Of a stretch of DNA of 64,000 nucleotides, positions 48,801 through 61,558 are shown piece after piece. Below the pieces are notes generated by a model. It did no database searches and was not told where the DNA came from. It saw only the letters and a list, made by a program, of their open reading frames with translations. Each line of letters begins with the position of its first letter. The first letter of the stretch is position 1. The position numbers and the translations under genes were made by a program. This DNA is from Bugulina stolonifera (lineage: Eukaryota > Bryozoa > Gymnolaemata > Cheilostomatida > Bugulidae): assembly GCA_935421135.1 (NCBI GenBank), contig OW285194.1, positions 5,296,876 to 5,360,875 on the forward strand. Direction: 5' to 3'.

Positions 48801-51800
48801 TATAGCATATGAGCCAGACATGCTGATAAATATTACCTTGTTTGTGAGCTTTCTTGAAGCAGTAATAGTCATACATGATGCATTTATGTCTGCTATGATG
48901 TGTATTTTTGTTTTTAGTGTATTAAAGATATAAACTAGTATAATATGTAGTTAATGTAGCATATGAATTACTTGTTGACCACAATTTTTCTAGCTGATCA
49001 GAGAGATGCATGTGAATCGGACAGAGAGTACAGTAATATAATTCACTACTGGATGCCCACAAGACATGACGATAAAGATAATGGGGTAGTCATGGTAAAT
49101 ATGTATACAACTCATTGTCACATTGATAAGTCCATACATATATATGGAGACAAGCAACATGAACAACATGATTTAACTAGTTGAATGCTGCTATGACAGG
49201 CGTGTGCCTCTATATTTGTTTGTCTGTCTGTTTATCTGTCTTTCTGTTAATTATGATTGGGTTTCTTCTCTGTGACTCGTAAAACATTGGCAAAAGTACC
49301 TGCACCAATCGCCAAATCACTTGTGAAGAATTCAATCAATTACAGACTATTAGTATTTACACCGGTGTAATTTTTTCTTAAAAAGTCGTCCTTTTCCCAA
49401 AATTTGATGCAAAATTTATTGTAAATGTAAAAGCATTAATGACTGATACGAATTAGCAATATACATGCATAATGTGATATGAGATGGGCCACATTGAAGG
49501 TAAGGAGTCCATTATACCAGCATTATACTGTATTTTGTTTCACATGTATAGCAAGCTTAGCCAATAACAGCACTTACATGTAGATGTATAATAAATTAGA
49601 TTATATTTAGTTTATTAATTATTTCTTTTATCATGGGCAGATAAAAATGATATGTCACAATTATAGTATTAGACATACAAGAAAGTATTCTTAACCATCT
49701 GTTGTGCTCAAGCCTCTATAGAGGCTTGCTCCCTAGCGGCCAAAAGTGCTCTACAGAGGCTTTCATACAAGGTGTCTAACTAAACAATATTAGCAAGGTT
49801 TCACCAACCATATTCAAACTATTTCTCACCTAATATGTCATATAAATGTTAAAACAGCCATTTGCAAGCACAATAAAGCATTGTGTAATGTAAAAGATTT
49901 GAGTTTCCAGGCAAAATAAACTCAACCGTAGTTTGACGTTTGAGATTAAGAATGGCGGACTCAACTGAATTATATTGGACTGACTTTGGTTACATTTTAG
50001 TACTGAGGATTTGTGTGACAATGAAGTGGATGATGATGTATGTAGAAAGACGGAGAATTTCGGGCTGTTTTCCAACTACTAGACCTATATGACTAGAGTA
50101 TATTTTGTACATTGATATTCCATGAAAACACTAAATGACGCTAAAACTTTGATGTCTATCAGTCATTATCCTCATTCCTGTGCTGTGTAGCTTAATGAAA
50201 TAAAAAGCATTTTATAGAGCAGTCCTTTATCTATCTATGATAATATAATTATTTATGATTTAGGCACAAAAATGACTATTCTATGACTAAAATCCATTTT
50301 TAAACATTGACCTAAACTAACACACATACTGCTAGGATATGAGCACTCCAAGTCTAACAACAAATAAAGGGGAGCACTTCAAATGGTTAAAACATGATGT
50401 TATAAAATATGGAGAAAAACTACTAGATACTTAGTTTAGAATCTTGGAGGTTTAAATTTTTTTCAAGTACTAAATTCTTTAAATGAGATGTTAAAAATTA
50501 CTCTGTTAAAAAGAGGGTAGTTTTATTAGAAAAAGAACTTTGCTTTAATTTTGAAACAGGAGTTTATTTTTAAAAGGTAGTTCACCAGTTAATGGGCTGC
50601 TTGTAAATTAAATTATCCACAGTAACTAATTGTGTTGTTTGATTTTTTAAATGCGTGCTGGTAAAAACTCCTGAAAATTTTAGGTTTACTTTATATTATA
50701 TGCACCTATATGCTATCATTTGATTTTCCTGAAGGAGTTCCTTCCTATATGTTGGCCAATTTGGAGTTGTACGTTTTGATAGGCCAGCAAGCGAGGAGAA
50801 TAAGACTAGTTTCATCAACTCATTGATTGAGAACATCATTTTATGTAAATGGAATTATTGATTTTCAAGTGTGTCAATGTTTGAAATCTCCCTATGATGT
50901 TATATCAATATGCTATAAGTATTTGCATTCAGCACAAATAACTGCTTGACATTATTGAGTTAGAATCTAAGAATGTGACAGATGAATTCTCTGCTCACAT
51001 ATAAGTTAGTTTAAGGACCCACTTGACATGAAACATTGATTAGAATTTGTTTGCATATTTGTGGCAGGTTTACATTGTATTGTCCTGGATCATATTCTCA
51101 AGCATGGGTATACGATTAGCTAATACATAATAATTAAATATTAAAACAACTTATATAGTAATAATATTCCCAAAGCGTGAATGACATACTGTAGACAAGA
51201 ATCTCCTGCTGTAAAGTGATGTCGTCTTTTGTCGAGTCTCTTGTTCAACACTCATCAAACATGCTCGTTATCAAACATTACTAGGGTTATCCAGTGTTTG
51301 AAGTGTAGTTATAAGGGAACCTGTGGTGTGTATCCACCTCAATTGTAGTGGTTATATAGCCAGCAGGGGTGCACCCTCATTTAGGCCTAAATGGCTAGTT
51401 TTCATCATAAAGTCTCTGCTGGTCTGATAGCGTAATGGTAGAGTGCTAGATTATTCTTTACAGGGATATGGTCTGGAATCTTACCAAAGCATGAGAGTTT
51501 TCAATTTAGTAATTCACTCAATTTGTTAGCTGCTATAGGATTAAGTAGATAACTATACAATACTAATCTGTAAGATCACTGCATGTATAATTCTATATTC
51601 AACTAATAGGGAATGCTCTAAGATTGCATGCACTTCGAACACTGGGGTTATTATTGACAAAAATACTCTAAGAAGGTCAGCTACATGAACAACATAGAGC
51701 AATAGCAGCTCTGATGACACAACCAAGGATCTCTGAAAAATAGAAGGCTCTGCCCATGTTTGAAGAGGCAGTGAGTGAGAAAAAAAGCAAGAGATTTAAT

Positions 51801-54800
51801 TAGCTACGGATTGGTAATGCAGTCATGTAGTTGTACTTGTTGCCTATACATGTACATGTAGGTAGCCTGTCATTATAAACTATACTAGAAAGTAGGAGAG
51901 TAGCAGAAAGTTTGAGTCAGAGTGTTTAATTGGTCTGTCTGCAGCCAATGAGATGGAAACCAGAGTTAAAAATAGTTCTTGTCTTTTGCTAATAATAAAC
52001 GTGTCCTCCATTATTGTAGCTACTAATTATAGAGTACACAGGCTTACCAAGTCTTCCCGATTCCCCAGGGGATTCCCTATTTTCAAATCAAATTTTGGTA
52101 CCCCACTCTACTCAAAAATGGACACCCCACCCAAATGCTGAATCGCTCGGATTTTTATCAGTAGAGCTTGGCAAGCGCGGAGAAGGGTGTAAAGTGCAGG
52201 CAGCCTGTGCCACCTCTGTTATGACTGAGGAAGGACAGGTATAGCCCCCTCAGATGTTCAAAACTTTGACTTTAGATCTCTGTATTTCCCATCAACTGCC
52301 AATATTAGTGTTTGTTAACTATAAATGAAAACTACTGGGCATATAACGCTATAGTTAATATCTGAAGATGTTGATATGGGGGAAGTGCAATGAGATATTG
52401 CAATGCTAGACCAATTATGACTCGATTTCTCATATTTTGTTGTTAGCCCTGTCGTTATCCTCTCATGATGATATCAGGACTAGTATCGGAATATAAGAAA
52501 AAAGGTCACAATTTGTGCAGTATTACTTTACATATATAATAGTTAATATACATATTACTAACTGTAGATTACATTTACTTTGAATTATGTAGGTATATGT
52601 ACATGTATATACACATATGTACATGTAGTTACAACGTAATCGAAATCTATTACGGTCGATAACTGGTAAGAAATTAATAAATTCGCGTTTAAATCTTCAT
52701 CATTGTTGTAGGAAGTGACATACCCCAAAGAGAGGAATGATACTGGTATAAGAGTTATCCTACACATGACTATACGAGGTCACTACCAATCTGCAGGAGG
52801 TTGTAACCGCTGGTATCTCACATTTAATGGTAACAAGTGTACCAACCCAGCATCCATAGATATGGTGGCACACAGTGAATCTACTGGAGATCTGCACCAA
52901 GCTATGGATCGTAAGTTTGTGGGGTTTTCGGTCGCACTCTCAGTTTAAATTCTGCTTGACTGAATAGCGTTACTTCCCTAAACAATTTAAAGTAAAGACC
53001 GATAATCTAATTAGCTGAGAATATTTATTTACGTCATGTAGAGCATCATGAAAGCTTTGTAGATGTCCTGCCTAGAACTGGTTTATGTCTTGTAAACATA
53101 TTTTGCTTTAATTATACAAGTGTGTCTGGATGTTTATTGACTCTATATTGATAATATTTTTATCTAATGTACATGTATTATAGCTCGTATGGTGTAAAAA
53201 CAACGCTGGCACCTTTCTTAGTAATGTAACTCCTTAAATATGTTATACAGTATTGCAGACCCTATGAAGTAAGAATCAAATTGGAGGCCATACCACAAAT
53301 ATTATTTGGATATTTATTTCATATTTATTATATTCTATATTTTTATCGTATTGTTTAGATCATCTCTAGAAGGTGCTTTGGAATTATCCCCTTTTATCAA
53401 TGGGAGCATAACTCCTTTATTTAACTCCTGCACCATATCATGGAGTTATCTGTCCCTACTGGTGTTTGATATGATTAGGGAGAAAAACCTTCATCTGTGT
53501 ACACTATTTCCACACGGCTATTCAAAGTTACTAAATTGTCTGCTCCTTTTATCATTATTCACAGTGGATGGAACTTGCTATGATGTGGATTCTGGAGACG
53601 TGACTATAGAACTGGTAGTAGAAAACCATTGTGATGGTGTTGGCACTTCAAATGCTTACTCAGGTTGGAACTCTGCCAGGACAATGGTTGCAATGGAAAT
53701 CAAACCACGGGATCCTAGTACAGGTAGTTAATACTCGCATTCGATTCAAAATTCGTAGAGATTTTGGTTTTCTATAATTTGAATTATTTTGAAATTTTTC
53801 TGTTAAAGCAGGAGAAATTTATAGATTTGAACTGTGAAGTTTAGCTAAAACCCAGAAATATAATGTATACCTACTGAACGACATCTGCTTCATATTTCTG
53901 GCTGTCGAAGGATAATGTAGATGTACAAGTAATTTAACAGGAAGTAGACTGAGATCATGTCCTCTGCTGAGCTCGTTTAACTATAAGTATGAGACGTGGA
54001 ATGAAGAGATTGATGAGACATTTGACCTTAGTCAAGGAGGTCACATGATCAAGGTAAGTGTTTAATAAAAACTATATTGTTGAAGTGTATAGTTTCAGGG
54101 GGTTTGGCCTTTTTTCAGAATCCATGAAAATGCCAGTCCCTGGCTGGCATTTTCATAGATTTTTATATGACGCCAAAAAATAAATTTCATATTTAAAAAT
54201 ATGTACATGTACATGTGCATCATGTAGTTGCAGGCCGTTGATTTTGGAGTTGTGCTCTCAATGCTAGCTGCACTCGCTTTCTTCTTTGTATGCCTTACTT
54301 TATGTTTACTCTTCCTGTTTCTCATGGCAAAAATACAGGTTGCATATTTCACAAAATCAGTAACCAAATTAATAAAAACAACTATCTCACAAGTCAGTAT
54401 GTGATTAGAGCAAAGAAGCAATTCAGGCCCTGGCACTAGCCAGTTCTAATGTTTCACAAATGGGGATAGTATTACTCCAAACTTTTTACACTGCCTCCAC
54501 CAACCGAGCTTCGCAAAGTTTATATGCACCATATGTCAAAAGTGCGATTTATTCAACTCTTGTCATACTGTGTTTTTTTGTTAATGTTACATAAATTTAT
54601 ATCCACACCAGTCAATACGTTATGAGAAGTTTGCAGACGATACAAGCCTAAGAATCAAGTATACAGCACCAACGGCTATTGTTAACTATAACGATGTAGA
54701 CGTCCATTGTGCGAGATGGTGAGTTACTGGGTCATTTCATTGCGTTGCGTTTGCGTAAGCTTTCATGCGCTCGTTATTGTCAGAGTTTTACCGACGTTTG

Positions 54801-57800
54801 CGACTTAAAGATGACCTTGTAGACCAAATTACTACAGTGGTTTCTTCAGAACTGGCCTTCTATAACTACTGCAAGTTGTAGTCAACATGGTAGTTTAACA
54901 CCAATATATAGTATACATAGTATACAAATAGCATGCAAATACTCCAAGCAGAGTGGCTGCATGACCTTTTTGCATGGATATGATCTGATTGCTTTTCACC
55001 CTAGGTTACAGACTCAACAGTGTAGTTACACGTAGATCTGCTCTGAAACCAAAACTATTCCTTTGCACATAGATTTGTGTACTACTAGACTTGACATCAA
55101 CCAGGTCTTTGCTCTTCAATTTCTATCTGTGCAAATCTTCGTAACGATGTCGTAAAGGCGCTACTGAAAAAGTTCCTGGATGAAACACTTATGCAGTGAC
55201 CTGATGTACATGCAATAGTTACACTGTATTAGACAGTTTCAAGGACATCCTGTGTAGTGTGATGGCAAATAGTTGCATGGATAAATGGTGCATCGAGGCA
55301 GCAAATCATATCTACTTCTCCCAGTGTCCTTTTATAATACTAGTAGATAGAAAAAAAATGTTGCCTTTCGTTGATAAGAAAATGTCTGCTTGAATAATTT
55401 TCAGGTATGTTAAGATAGATGGTGTGGAATGCTCTCCTCAGCTAGACTTTCTGATACATGCAAATACTCCAAGTCAGTATGCTTACTGGCAGCGTCAAAC
55501 TAGAGGTCGCACAGGTTTGTCTCTCTACACTTTAATAGTTATTTCACGTCATTGCATGGTTTGTGGGAATAGTGCAACAATCCATGTATAAGTATGTGGG
55601 TCGTTTACGCCTATGCACACAGCTTTTGTAGCTTTGAACACTTTTCATGCACCTGCAGCTGAGACATTATGCATGAATAATACGATTATGTATCAAGTAA
55701 ACATAGATGAAGGACTTTCTAAGATTCAGGTCCAGCGTAGTTTTTCTTTGATTTTCTTAAATACTATGTATGATATTATAGACATGTACATTTAAATAAA
55801 TTCATTGGGTAGTTCAAAACTGTCACTGATTCTTCATACTTATACTATACAATGTAAAAAGTATATATTATTCGATAACTGTAGAACAGTGCTCGCTATA
55901 CTCTAACTGTAATATACAGTGTACATAAATCCAAAATATTGTGTGGCATGCCTGAATCCTTGCCAACTAATCTCAGCTTAAAATAATGGAGTTACAAAGA
56001 ATACTTTAATAAATATCTCTCAGCCATCATGTTGGTTCAGTGCACAGAACCATTCAATGTTAGCAGTGGAGCACATGGAAATAATAGTTGATACCTATGT
56101 ACATGTACATTGGTGAAAAACACGGATACTAATAATATATTGTATCTTATACACCACCACAGCTGAAGGTATCTGTGACAATGATCTGGTAGCTGGTACA
56201 CATACTATTGAGATATGGGTTGGAATGTGTGTGGATACTTCATGGGTACAACCAACCAGGGTGATCACTGGAGAGTTTAACTCTCCATCTCGTCTGCACG
56301 TAGAGGAAGTGAGGAGAGACCATGTTGTAGATGGAGGTGAGGGTTGCAAATACTACCAGCTGTAGAACATTTGAAGCGGAAATAATATACTCATATGATA
56401 TTAGTTTTCTAGAAATTTTACCGTTAGCACCTGGCTTTGGGATTTCGGAGAATAGCTACATGTATCTTTTTTCAAAACTTCTTCAAGAACTAACTTGTAT
56501 TACTATTAATGACATCTTATATGAATGTTCAAACTAGTAAGTAAATTGGCTTGTCTTGGAGAGCATTTCTGCCTTCATGTCTAATGTCTATGTGTAAGTG
56601 CATTTCTACATATTATTATTACTGATTTACAGTGAGTTCTAGACATGAGATGTACAGAAGTCATAGTGGTAACATAGTGAGACATCATTGGTGGCAATTG
56701 AATGATGATAATAATAATGCTGATATTTTGTCTGTGACATATGTGAAGGAGTTTGCTGACACAGGTCTACGGTTAACAGCGAGTGGAGTCCAACGAATTA
56801 TACATGGTGGTGGCAATGCTAGGTGTGGCAGATGGTTAGTTATGTATATTTACATATATAGTAACATAAATCGTATAACAAGTAACACTGGTATTTATAT
56901 GTGCCTTGATAGCAAAATAATAATAATGTATGCGCTGATAGTAGGATGATATATACTGATAGTAAGATGATATATACTGATAGTAAGATGATATATACTG
57001 ATAGTAAGGTGATATATACTGATAGTAAGATGATATATACTGATAGTAAGATGATATATACTGATAGTAAGATGATATATACTGATAGTAAGGTGATATA
57101 TACTGATAGTAAGATAATATGTACTGATAGTAAGATGATATATACTGATCGTAAGATGATATATACTGATAGTAAGATGGTATATACTGATAGTAAGATG
57201 ATATGTACTGAAAGTACTTTAGTATGCACTGAGAGAGATATGATAGATACTGATCATAAGGTCATAATCATCCACTAGTATTCTGGTCATTTCTTCAGCG
57301 GATGTTCATTACAGGTTCTTTAAGATAGATGGAGTTGACTGTAGCAACCCTGGGAATATAGAGGGCGTACATCACTTTAACTATAACTCTGATTTTCACA
57401 GTCCGATGCAGGGCAAGTTCTTATTCTAATTCATATACTTTATTTTACGTACATGTATTACGTGGCAGGTAGGGATAGTGGAGAAAGCATGTGCAAGTTG
57501 ATTCTTCTTGTTTAGGTACCAGGACTGGAACAGGCATTGGTGATCATGTCTTGCCACTCGCTCCTCAGATCAGCCTTTCTCATGAAATTTATGATTATGA
57601 TAACTTGTTGGCAATATTTGATGTGCATGTACATGTATTAGTTAGTACACACTATACTTGTTTGGTCCAGGTGACTTGAAATGAAAAGGATGCCAAACAA
57701 TTCAGATGGTGGATTGATGAATATATAATTGTACATGTATAATATACATTATACGCAAGACCGTTTGACTTGCATGTAGTTTTCCAATAGCTGCATATAC

Positions 57801-58289
57801 AAGATGACTGACTGTGTTTTCGTTTCTGAAATATTCATATCTTAGTTAAATAAAGTATCGGCTGATTGAGTGATTGATTATGATCAAAGTCTGAGTAAGC
57901 TAGCTCTGGCTGTTTACACTTGGGTTTCTGCCAAATATCTCGCTTGAAACCTTTTAATACCATCTATAATATAGAGTTTGCATCTACTGTATGCATGTAT
58001 GTGACACATGTATGAAGGATCTTTCCAAGATGGTATGTTTTAGTTATACATGTAGATCAGTGTAACATCTATTAGCTCTGGTCAATTGCAGATCAGAGAT
58101 AAATGAATGATGTTGTATATTGTAGTGAGCGGTATATGTCATGGGATCACAACTGGCGGCCATGTTGTTTCCTACGCTGTTGGAATCTGTGCTCATTACT
58201 CTACTACAACTGATGCTTACACCGGATATCAGAGTTCATTCCATATCTTAATAGAAGAACTCAGAGTTGAACTTGTGCAGATACTGTAA
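45845..58289 (+). CDS. Array copy B: secreted protein, PAN/apple-like domain plus three CTHRC1-like C-terminal domains
   Basis: Fourteen coding exons with lengths identical to copy A, 1857 bases, 618 aa: 45845-45917, 46340-46504, 47156-47256, 48680-48770, 48994-49094, 52712-52910, 53565-53723, 53941-54053, 54612-54718, 55405-55514, 56163-56336, 56633-56834, 57315-57412, 58126-58289. Same domain order as copy A: signal peptide, apple-like, Cys-rich link, three CTHRC1-type domains with all core Cys kept (GGCNRWYLTF, HCARWYVKIDG, RCGRWFFKIDG). Differences from A are scattered substitutions, for example MGH for MEH at the start, CYRGVITKG in the apple-like domain, TRHDDKDNG, and ICAHYSTTTDAYTGY near the C-terminus. 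Intron 13 has the same GC donor. Intron 3 holds a solo LTR and intron 5 a piggyBac-like element. No stop or frameshift, so probably expressed. AATAAA at 58390. Confidence 0.87.
46731..46774. repeat. Conserved intronic hairpin, copy B
   Basis: Same GCAGACGAAC / GTTCGTCTGC stem as in intron 2 of copy A, with near-identical loop and flanks. Confidence 0.7.
47374..48280 (+). mobile_element. Solo LTR (907 bp) in intron 3 of copy B
   Basis: Begins TGTGGTGAATC and ends AACATTACA, flanked by TTAT (47370-47373 and 48281-48284; TTATT if a 5-bp duplication is allowed). Copy A is uninterrupted at the matching place (near 28415). Promoter and polyadenylation signals are in the expected order: TATAAAA at 47766 and AATAAA at 47816. 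No internal gag-pol is present. TG...CA ends with a 4-5 bp duplication fit a Gypsy-type or related LTR element. Confidence 0.85.
49695..50386. mobile_element. piggyBac-like non-autonomous element flanked by TTAA
   Basis: TTAA duplicates at 49691-49694 and 50387-50390; ends CCATCTGTTGTGCTC and, read inward from the right, CCATTTGAAGTGCTC (12 of 15 matching). Copy A lacks it and reads through at about 30100-30105. An ATG frame (MADSTELYWTDFG) followed, in another frame, by an acidic stretch (DNEVDDDVC) may be a remnant of a transposase N-terminus. No catalytic core is present. Confidence 0.85.
51292..51500 (+). repeat. tRNA-like/SINE-like repeat, copy B
   Basis: Homologue of 33825-34015. The tRNA-like part is better kept: TAGCGTAATGGTAGAGTGCT resembles an A-box/D-arm and ATGGTCTGGAATC a weak B-box. 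Not foldable as an intact tRNA, so not a functional tRNA gene. Confidence 0.45.
56930..57245. repeat. 21-bp minisatellite in intron 12, copy B
   Basis: About 14 units of TGATAGTAAGATGATATATAC, more uniform and shorter than the array in copy A, followed by a few decayed units. Confidence 0.93.
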
Positions 58290-58834
58290 CAGTGTCGAGT
58301 GACATTGGTCAAATACCAATGGTAATCTATTTAGTATATTATAATACTTCTTACAGCAGTTTGTGTTCTAAAATTTTATTATCTATTATAATAAATTGTC
58401 TTTTTCCACCTACCAGGATCATTAATTCATTTACTTTTAAATACAGACTGCTAACACATATATTACATGTAAAACACTTACCTGTAATTCTACTGCTAGC
58501 TAATGACTTATAATCACCATGTACATGTACATGCACAGCAACAGCTGGATCTGACAGTGGTTGAGCTACACCACTCTGGAGCTTACCCACCGGTTGCGTA
58601 ACCGCAACCATCTGGTACAGGCCTGGTGACCCTGTTGCGTGACTTGAGTACAACCAGCACTTGCAATTTTAAAGCCAGGGTTAGCACTATGCAGTCTATC
58701 TCCTGTAGGATAATAATACATATTATGGAAGGGTACCACCCTTACTTCCATAATAATCGCTCTCAAAATGGCAGCGGGTCACCTAAAGAATTGCATTTTT
58801 GCAGACAAATACTATTTGTGAAAATTTTCTACAT

Positions 58835-59556
58835 GTAATATTATAATGGTCACGCGCAGCCTCCCGACTACATAACACTGATTATATATTTATCCTGCAT
58901 TATACCTGCTTGCATCCATTATCTGTGTAGTTGAATGTTATCTGTATACTTCTTACATACATTACTGAGCCATTATACCCTTTTTATGCCCATGTAAAGA
59001 GGCCCGGCCTCTCAGAAATACTTGATATTGATTTTGCATATGATCTAGATGATTTTAAGCATCTTTTGTCAATTTCGACCTATTTTGGATCAGCCCTCAG
59101 GCTTTTGGCCGCCATATTGTTGCACGATTTCCGGACGACCCTACGTCGTCTTTTTACGACATTACGTCGGTCTTTTTACCGGAATTTCCTCCGGATGTTC
59201 TATTACTATATAAAGGGCATTGTTTTCATGTTTGTTGTCTCAGTTCATGCTTGGATTTCAATAAAGACACTTCTATACTTATATATGGAGACTTTCACTT
59301 CGTAGATAGGTCATTCTAGCTGTTAAGGTCCTCGACCTTGCAACACGAACTGCCTACTAGGTCGGATCACTCTCTTTCTCAGTATAGCAAACAAGCATTG
59401 ACTCGGGATCATATGGGTCGTCTTTGGTAGTTCTTGGACTACTAGTACCTGTTAATCTTTCATGTAATGAGAAGGCCTAGCACCACTCATAGGCACTTCA
59501 TTTTGGACTCGGGAGTTGTCTCAGGACGACAGTACCAAAACCCAAAAACCATTACA
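58835..59556 (+). mobile_element. LTR-like insertion in the B-C spacer
   Basis: Absent from the matching A-B spacer. It starts near TGTAATATTATAATGG and ends ACCATTACA, so the tips are inverted (TGTAAT ... ATTACA). A TATATAAAG box at 59207 is followed by AATAAA at 59260, and the 3' end resembles that of the 47.4-kb solo LTR. No clear target duplication was found, so the left boundary is a guess; the 124-codon frame at 58931-59305 is probably not a gene. Confidence 0.55.
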
Positions 59557-60282
59557 ATATTAGTGTATATTATAATAGTATAGCAAATAAAATAATTTAG
59601 TGTGAGTGCCAGAGAATGTATGTGTTCTTTATTTTAACCAATGGACAGGAATTTGTTGCTTGGAAATACAAATTCGATGAAGTTTGAATAATTTGTATGA
59701 TCAGGTTGTTCCTTTATTCCTAATTGTTTGTGATTTGGGCACCTGCACAGATAGTGCAGTACAGTACAGTACATATCCCATTCCTGGCTTGAGTCTTCCA
59801 TCTTCTTATTTCCTCTTGCTTGCAGTGGTTTCTGATTTTGAAAATTTGATATATCATACTCTGCCGTTTTAGCGACACCATATATGCAGCAAAGAACACT
59901 TTTTTATCTGAAGCTTTGGTGAAGAACCCTGGCTATATCAAAATCCTCTTTAAAGCTAATCTGTGTATAAAGCCAGCATAAACTGCTAATAATAGATTTG
60001 AGTTGTGTGAGGTAATAGTGCAAAAAGAAATGCATTATTGCAAACCTGACTATTTGGATATTATCTGTGTTATCTACATGTACTCTTTCCTCCTGTGTAA
60101 CACTCATCTGCATGTTATCAGAGTTTGCAATTTACCTGTCTGTGCGCTTAGTAAGTTTTTGAAATTAGGCCAAAAATTTTGTCAACGCTGGTGAGCCCTT
60201 TCAGACTGTGCTGATATTCCGCAAGTTTTTATGAAGTTATCTTCTCCGCATTAAATGATCCGATGATCAATTTTATGCTGCT

Positions 60283-60381
60283 TAAGACAGGTGAGTGACA
60301 CGTTAAGGCAGGTGAGTGACACGTTAGGACAGGTGAGTAACACGTTAGGACAGGTGAGTGATACGTCAAGACAGGTGAGTG
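60283..60381 (+). repeat. 21-bp donor-like repeat upstream of copy C
   Basis: Five units of GACAGGTGAGTGACACGTTAG with minor changes (GTGAGTAAC, GTGAGTGAT). Every unit has a strong CAG|GTGAGT 5' splice-site consensus on the gene strand. Confidence 0.88.
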
Positions 60382-61558
60382 ATTTACTCACTGCATCAAT
60401 CTCGCATTTATTTATAAGTTCTCTAATTTTAGAACGCTGAACACAATTTATAACCTCAGTAAAACAAACACATCATTGTAATGTAATGGAAACAGATTGT
60501 TTATAGCTGACAAAAATTATCAGCAAATATAATATATCCTCTAAATTTCCTGTTTATGAGATCATTATATACATGTACGTACATTGTATGTGTATAATAC
60601 ACTTTACAAATGTATTTGCCTAACACTTAACTCAGTTAACATTTAACAACAAGTTTTAATTAAAATGTATTGATCCACTGTGAACGCTAAAATGTAATTG
60701 ACTAAGATTATTTATACTGGTAATTCACTCAGTTCTATTACCTAGAAGGTATATACTCGTACATGTGTAGGCTTGTGGAACAGTCAGCAAGTCTAACAGA
60801 AGAAACTTGCATCTATCTGTGAGTATAGATATATTTTTTTATTGGATTTCATTATTCTAATATATCACTCTGATAACACGAACACAATATTATGTAGAAA
60901 TCTGAATTAACAATTAAGGGTATATTTAGATTGTACGTATTCAAACTAGTCACTGGTTTATAGATGTATAGCTGGTAAATCTCTATTCTATGTTCATACA
61001 CTGTACTATACAATGTATTTAACAATACATTTGTTGGGCTTGAAAGAGAAATTAATAGCTGATATTCTACAAACTGTGTTTTATATAAATTACTGATGTA
61101 ATTTAGACAGTATACATGCACAGGTATATTCTAAGTAACAGTATTCAACAGGATCAATGTTGACTTTTGTGTTGTGGAACAAGATTGATTCTAAATTCTA
61201 TAATTATTAGTTTCAACCCAAAATTTGCAAAACATTTACGGGATGAATAACACCATCTAATGAGTGAGATATCAAATGTTGGATCAATTTTGATTTTTTT
61301 CCCTGGAGTGTTACGGTAAAACCAACTGCAACGCATTTTATAATATTATTATAATAATTATTTAGTTGCATGTAATAATAGATAAATAGGGCATGCATGT
61401 AGTAAGCAGAAATATATACTTTCCTTCAGCCCTTGCAGGTGGTTCCCAACATGTATGATAATAATATCTTGCATTGCATGGGTTTTGTGCACTGGTGTGC
61501 ACTGCATGTATGGATGTGCTATTATACTAATAGCAATTATATAATCGATTTGCAGACG

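Larger units (their letters stand above)
58290..61558. other. Spacer between copies B and C
   Basis: Contains the 3' end of copy B, an LTR-like insertion (about 58835-59556), a block homologous to 43670-44460 at 59590-60240, the 21-bp donor-like repeat and the probable 5' UTR exon end at 60818. A near-palindrome lies at about 58722-58754 (ATTATGGAAGGGT ... CTTCCATAAT). Nothing else recognised. Confidence 0.6.

Noticed and set aside
58931..59305. 124-codon plus-strand frame
   Set aside because: Spans the TATA and AATAAA signals of an LTR-like insertion; no domain.
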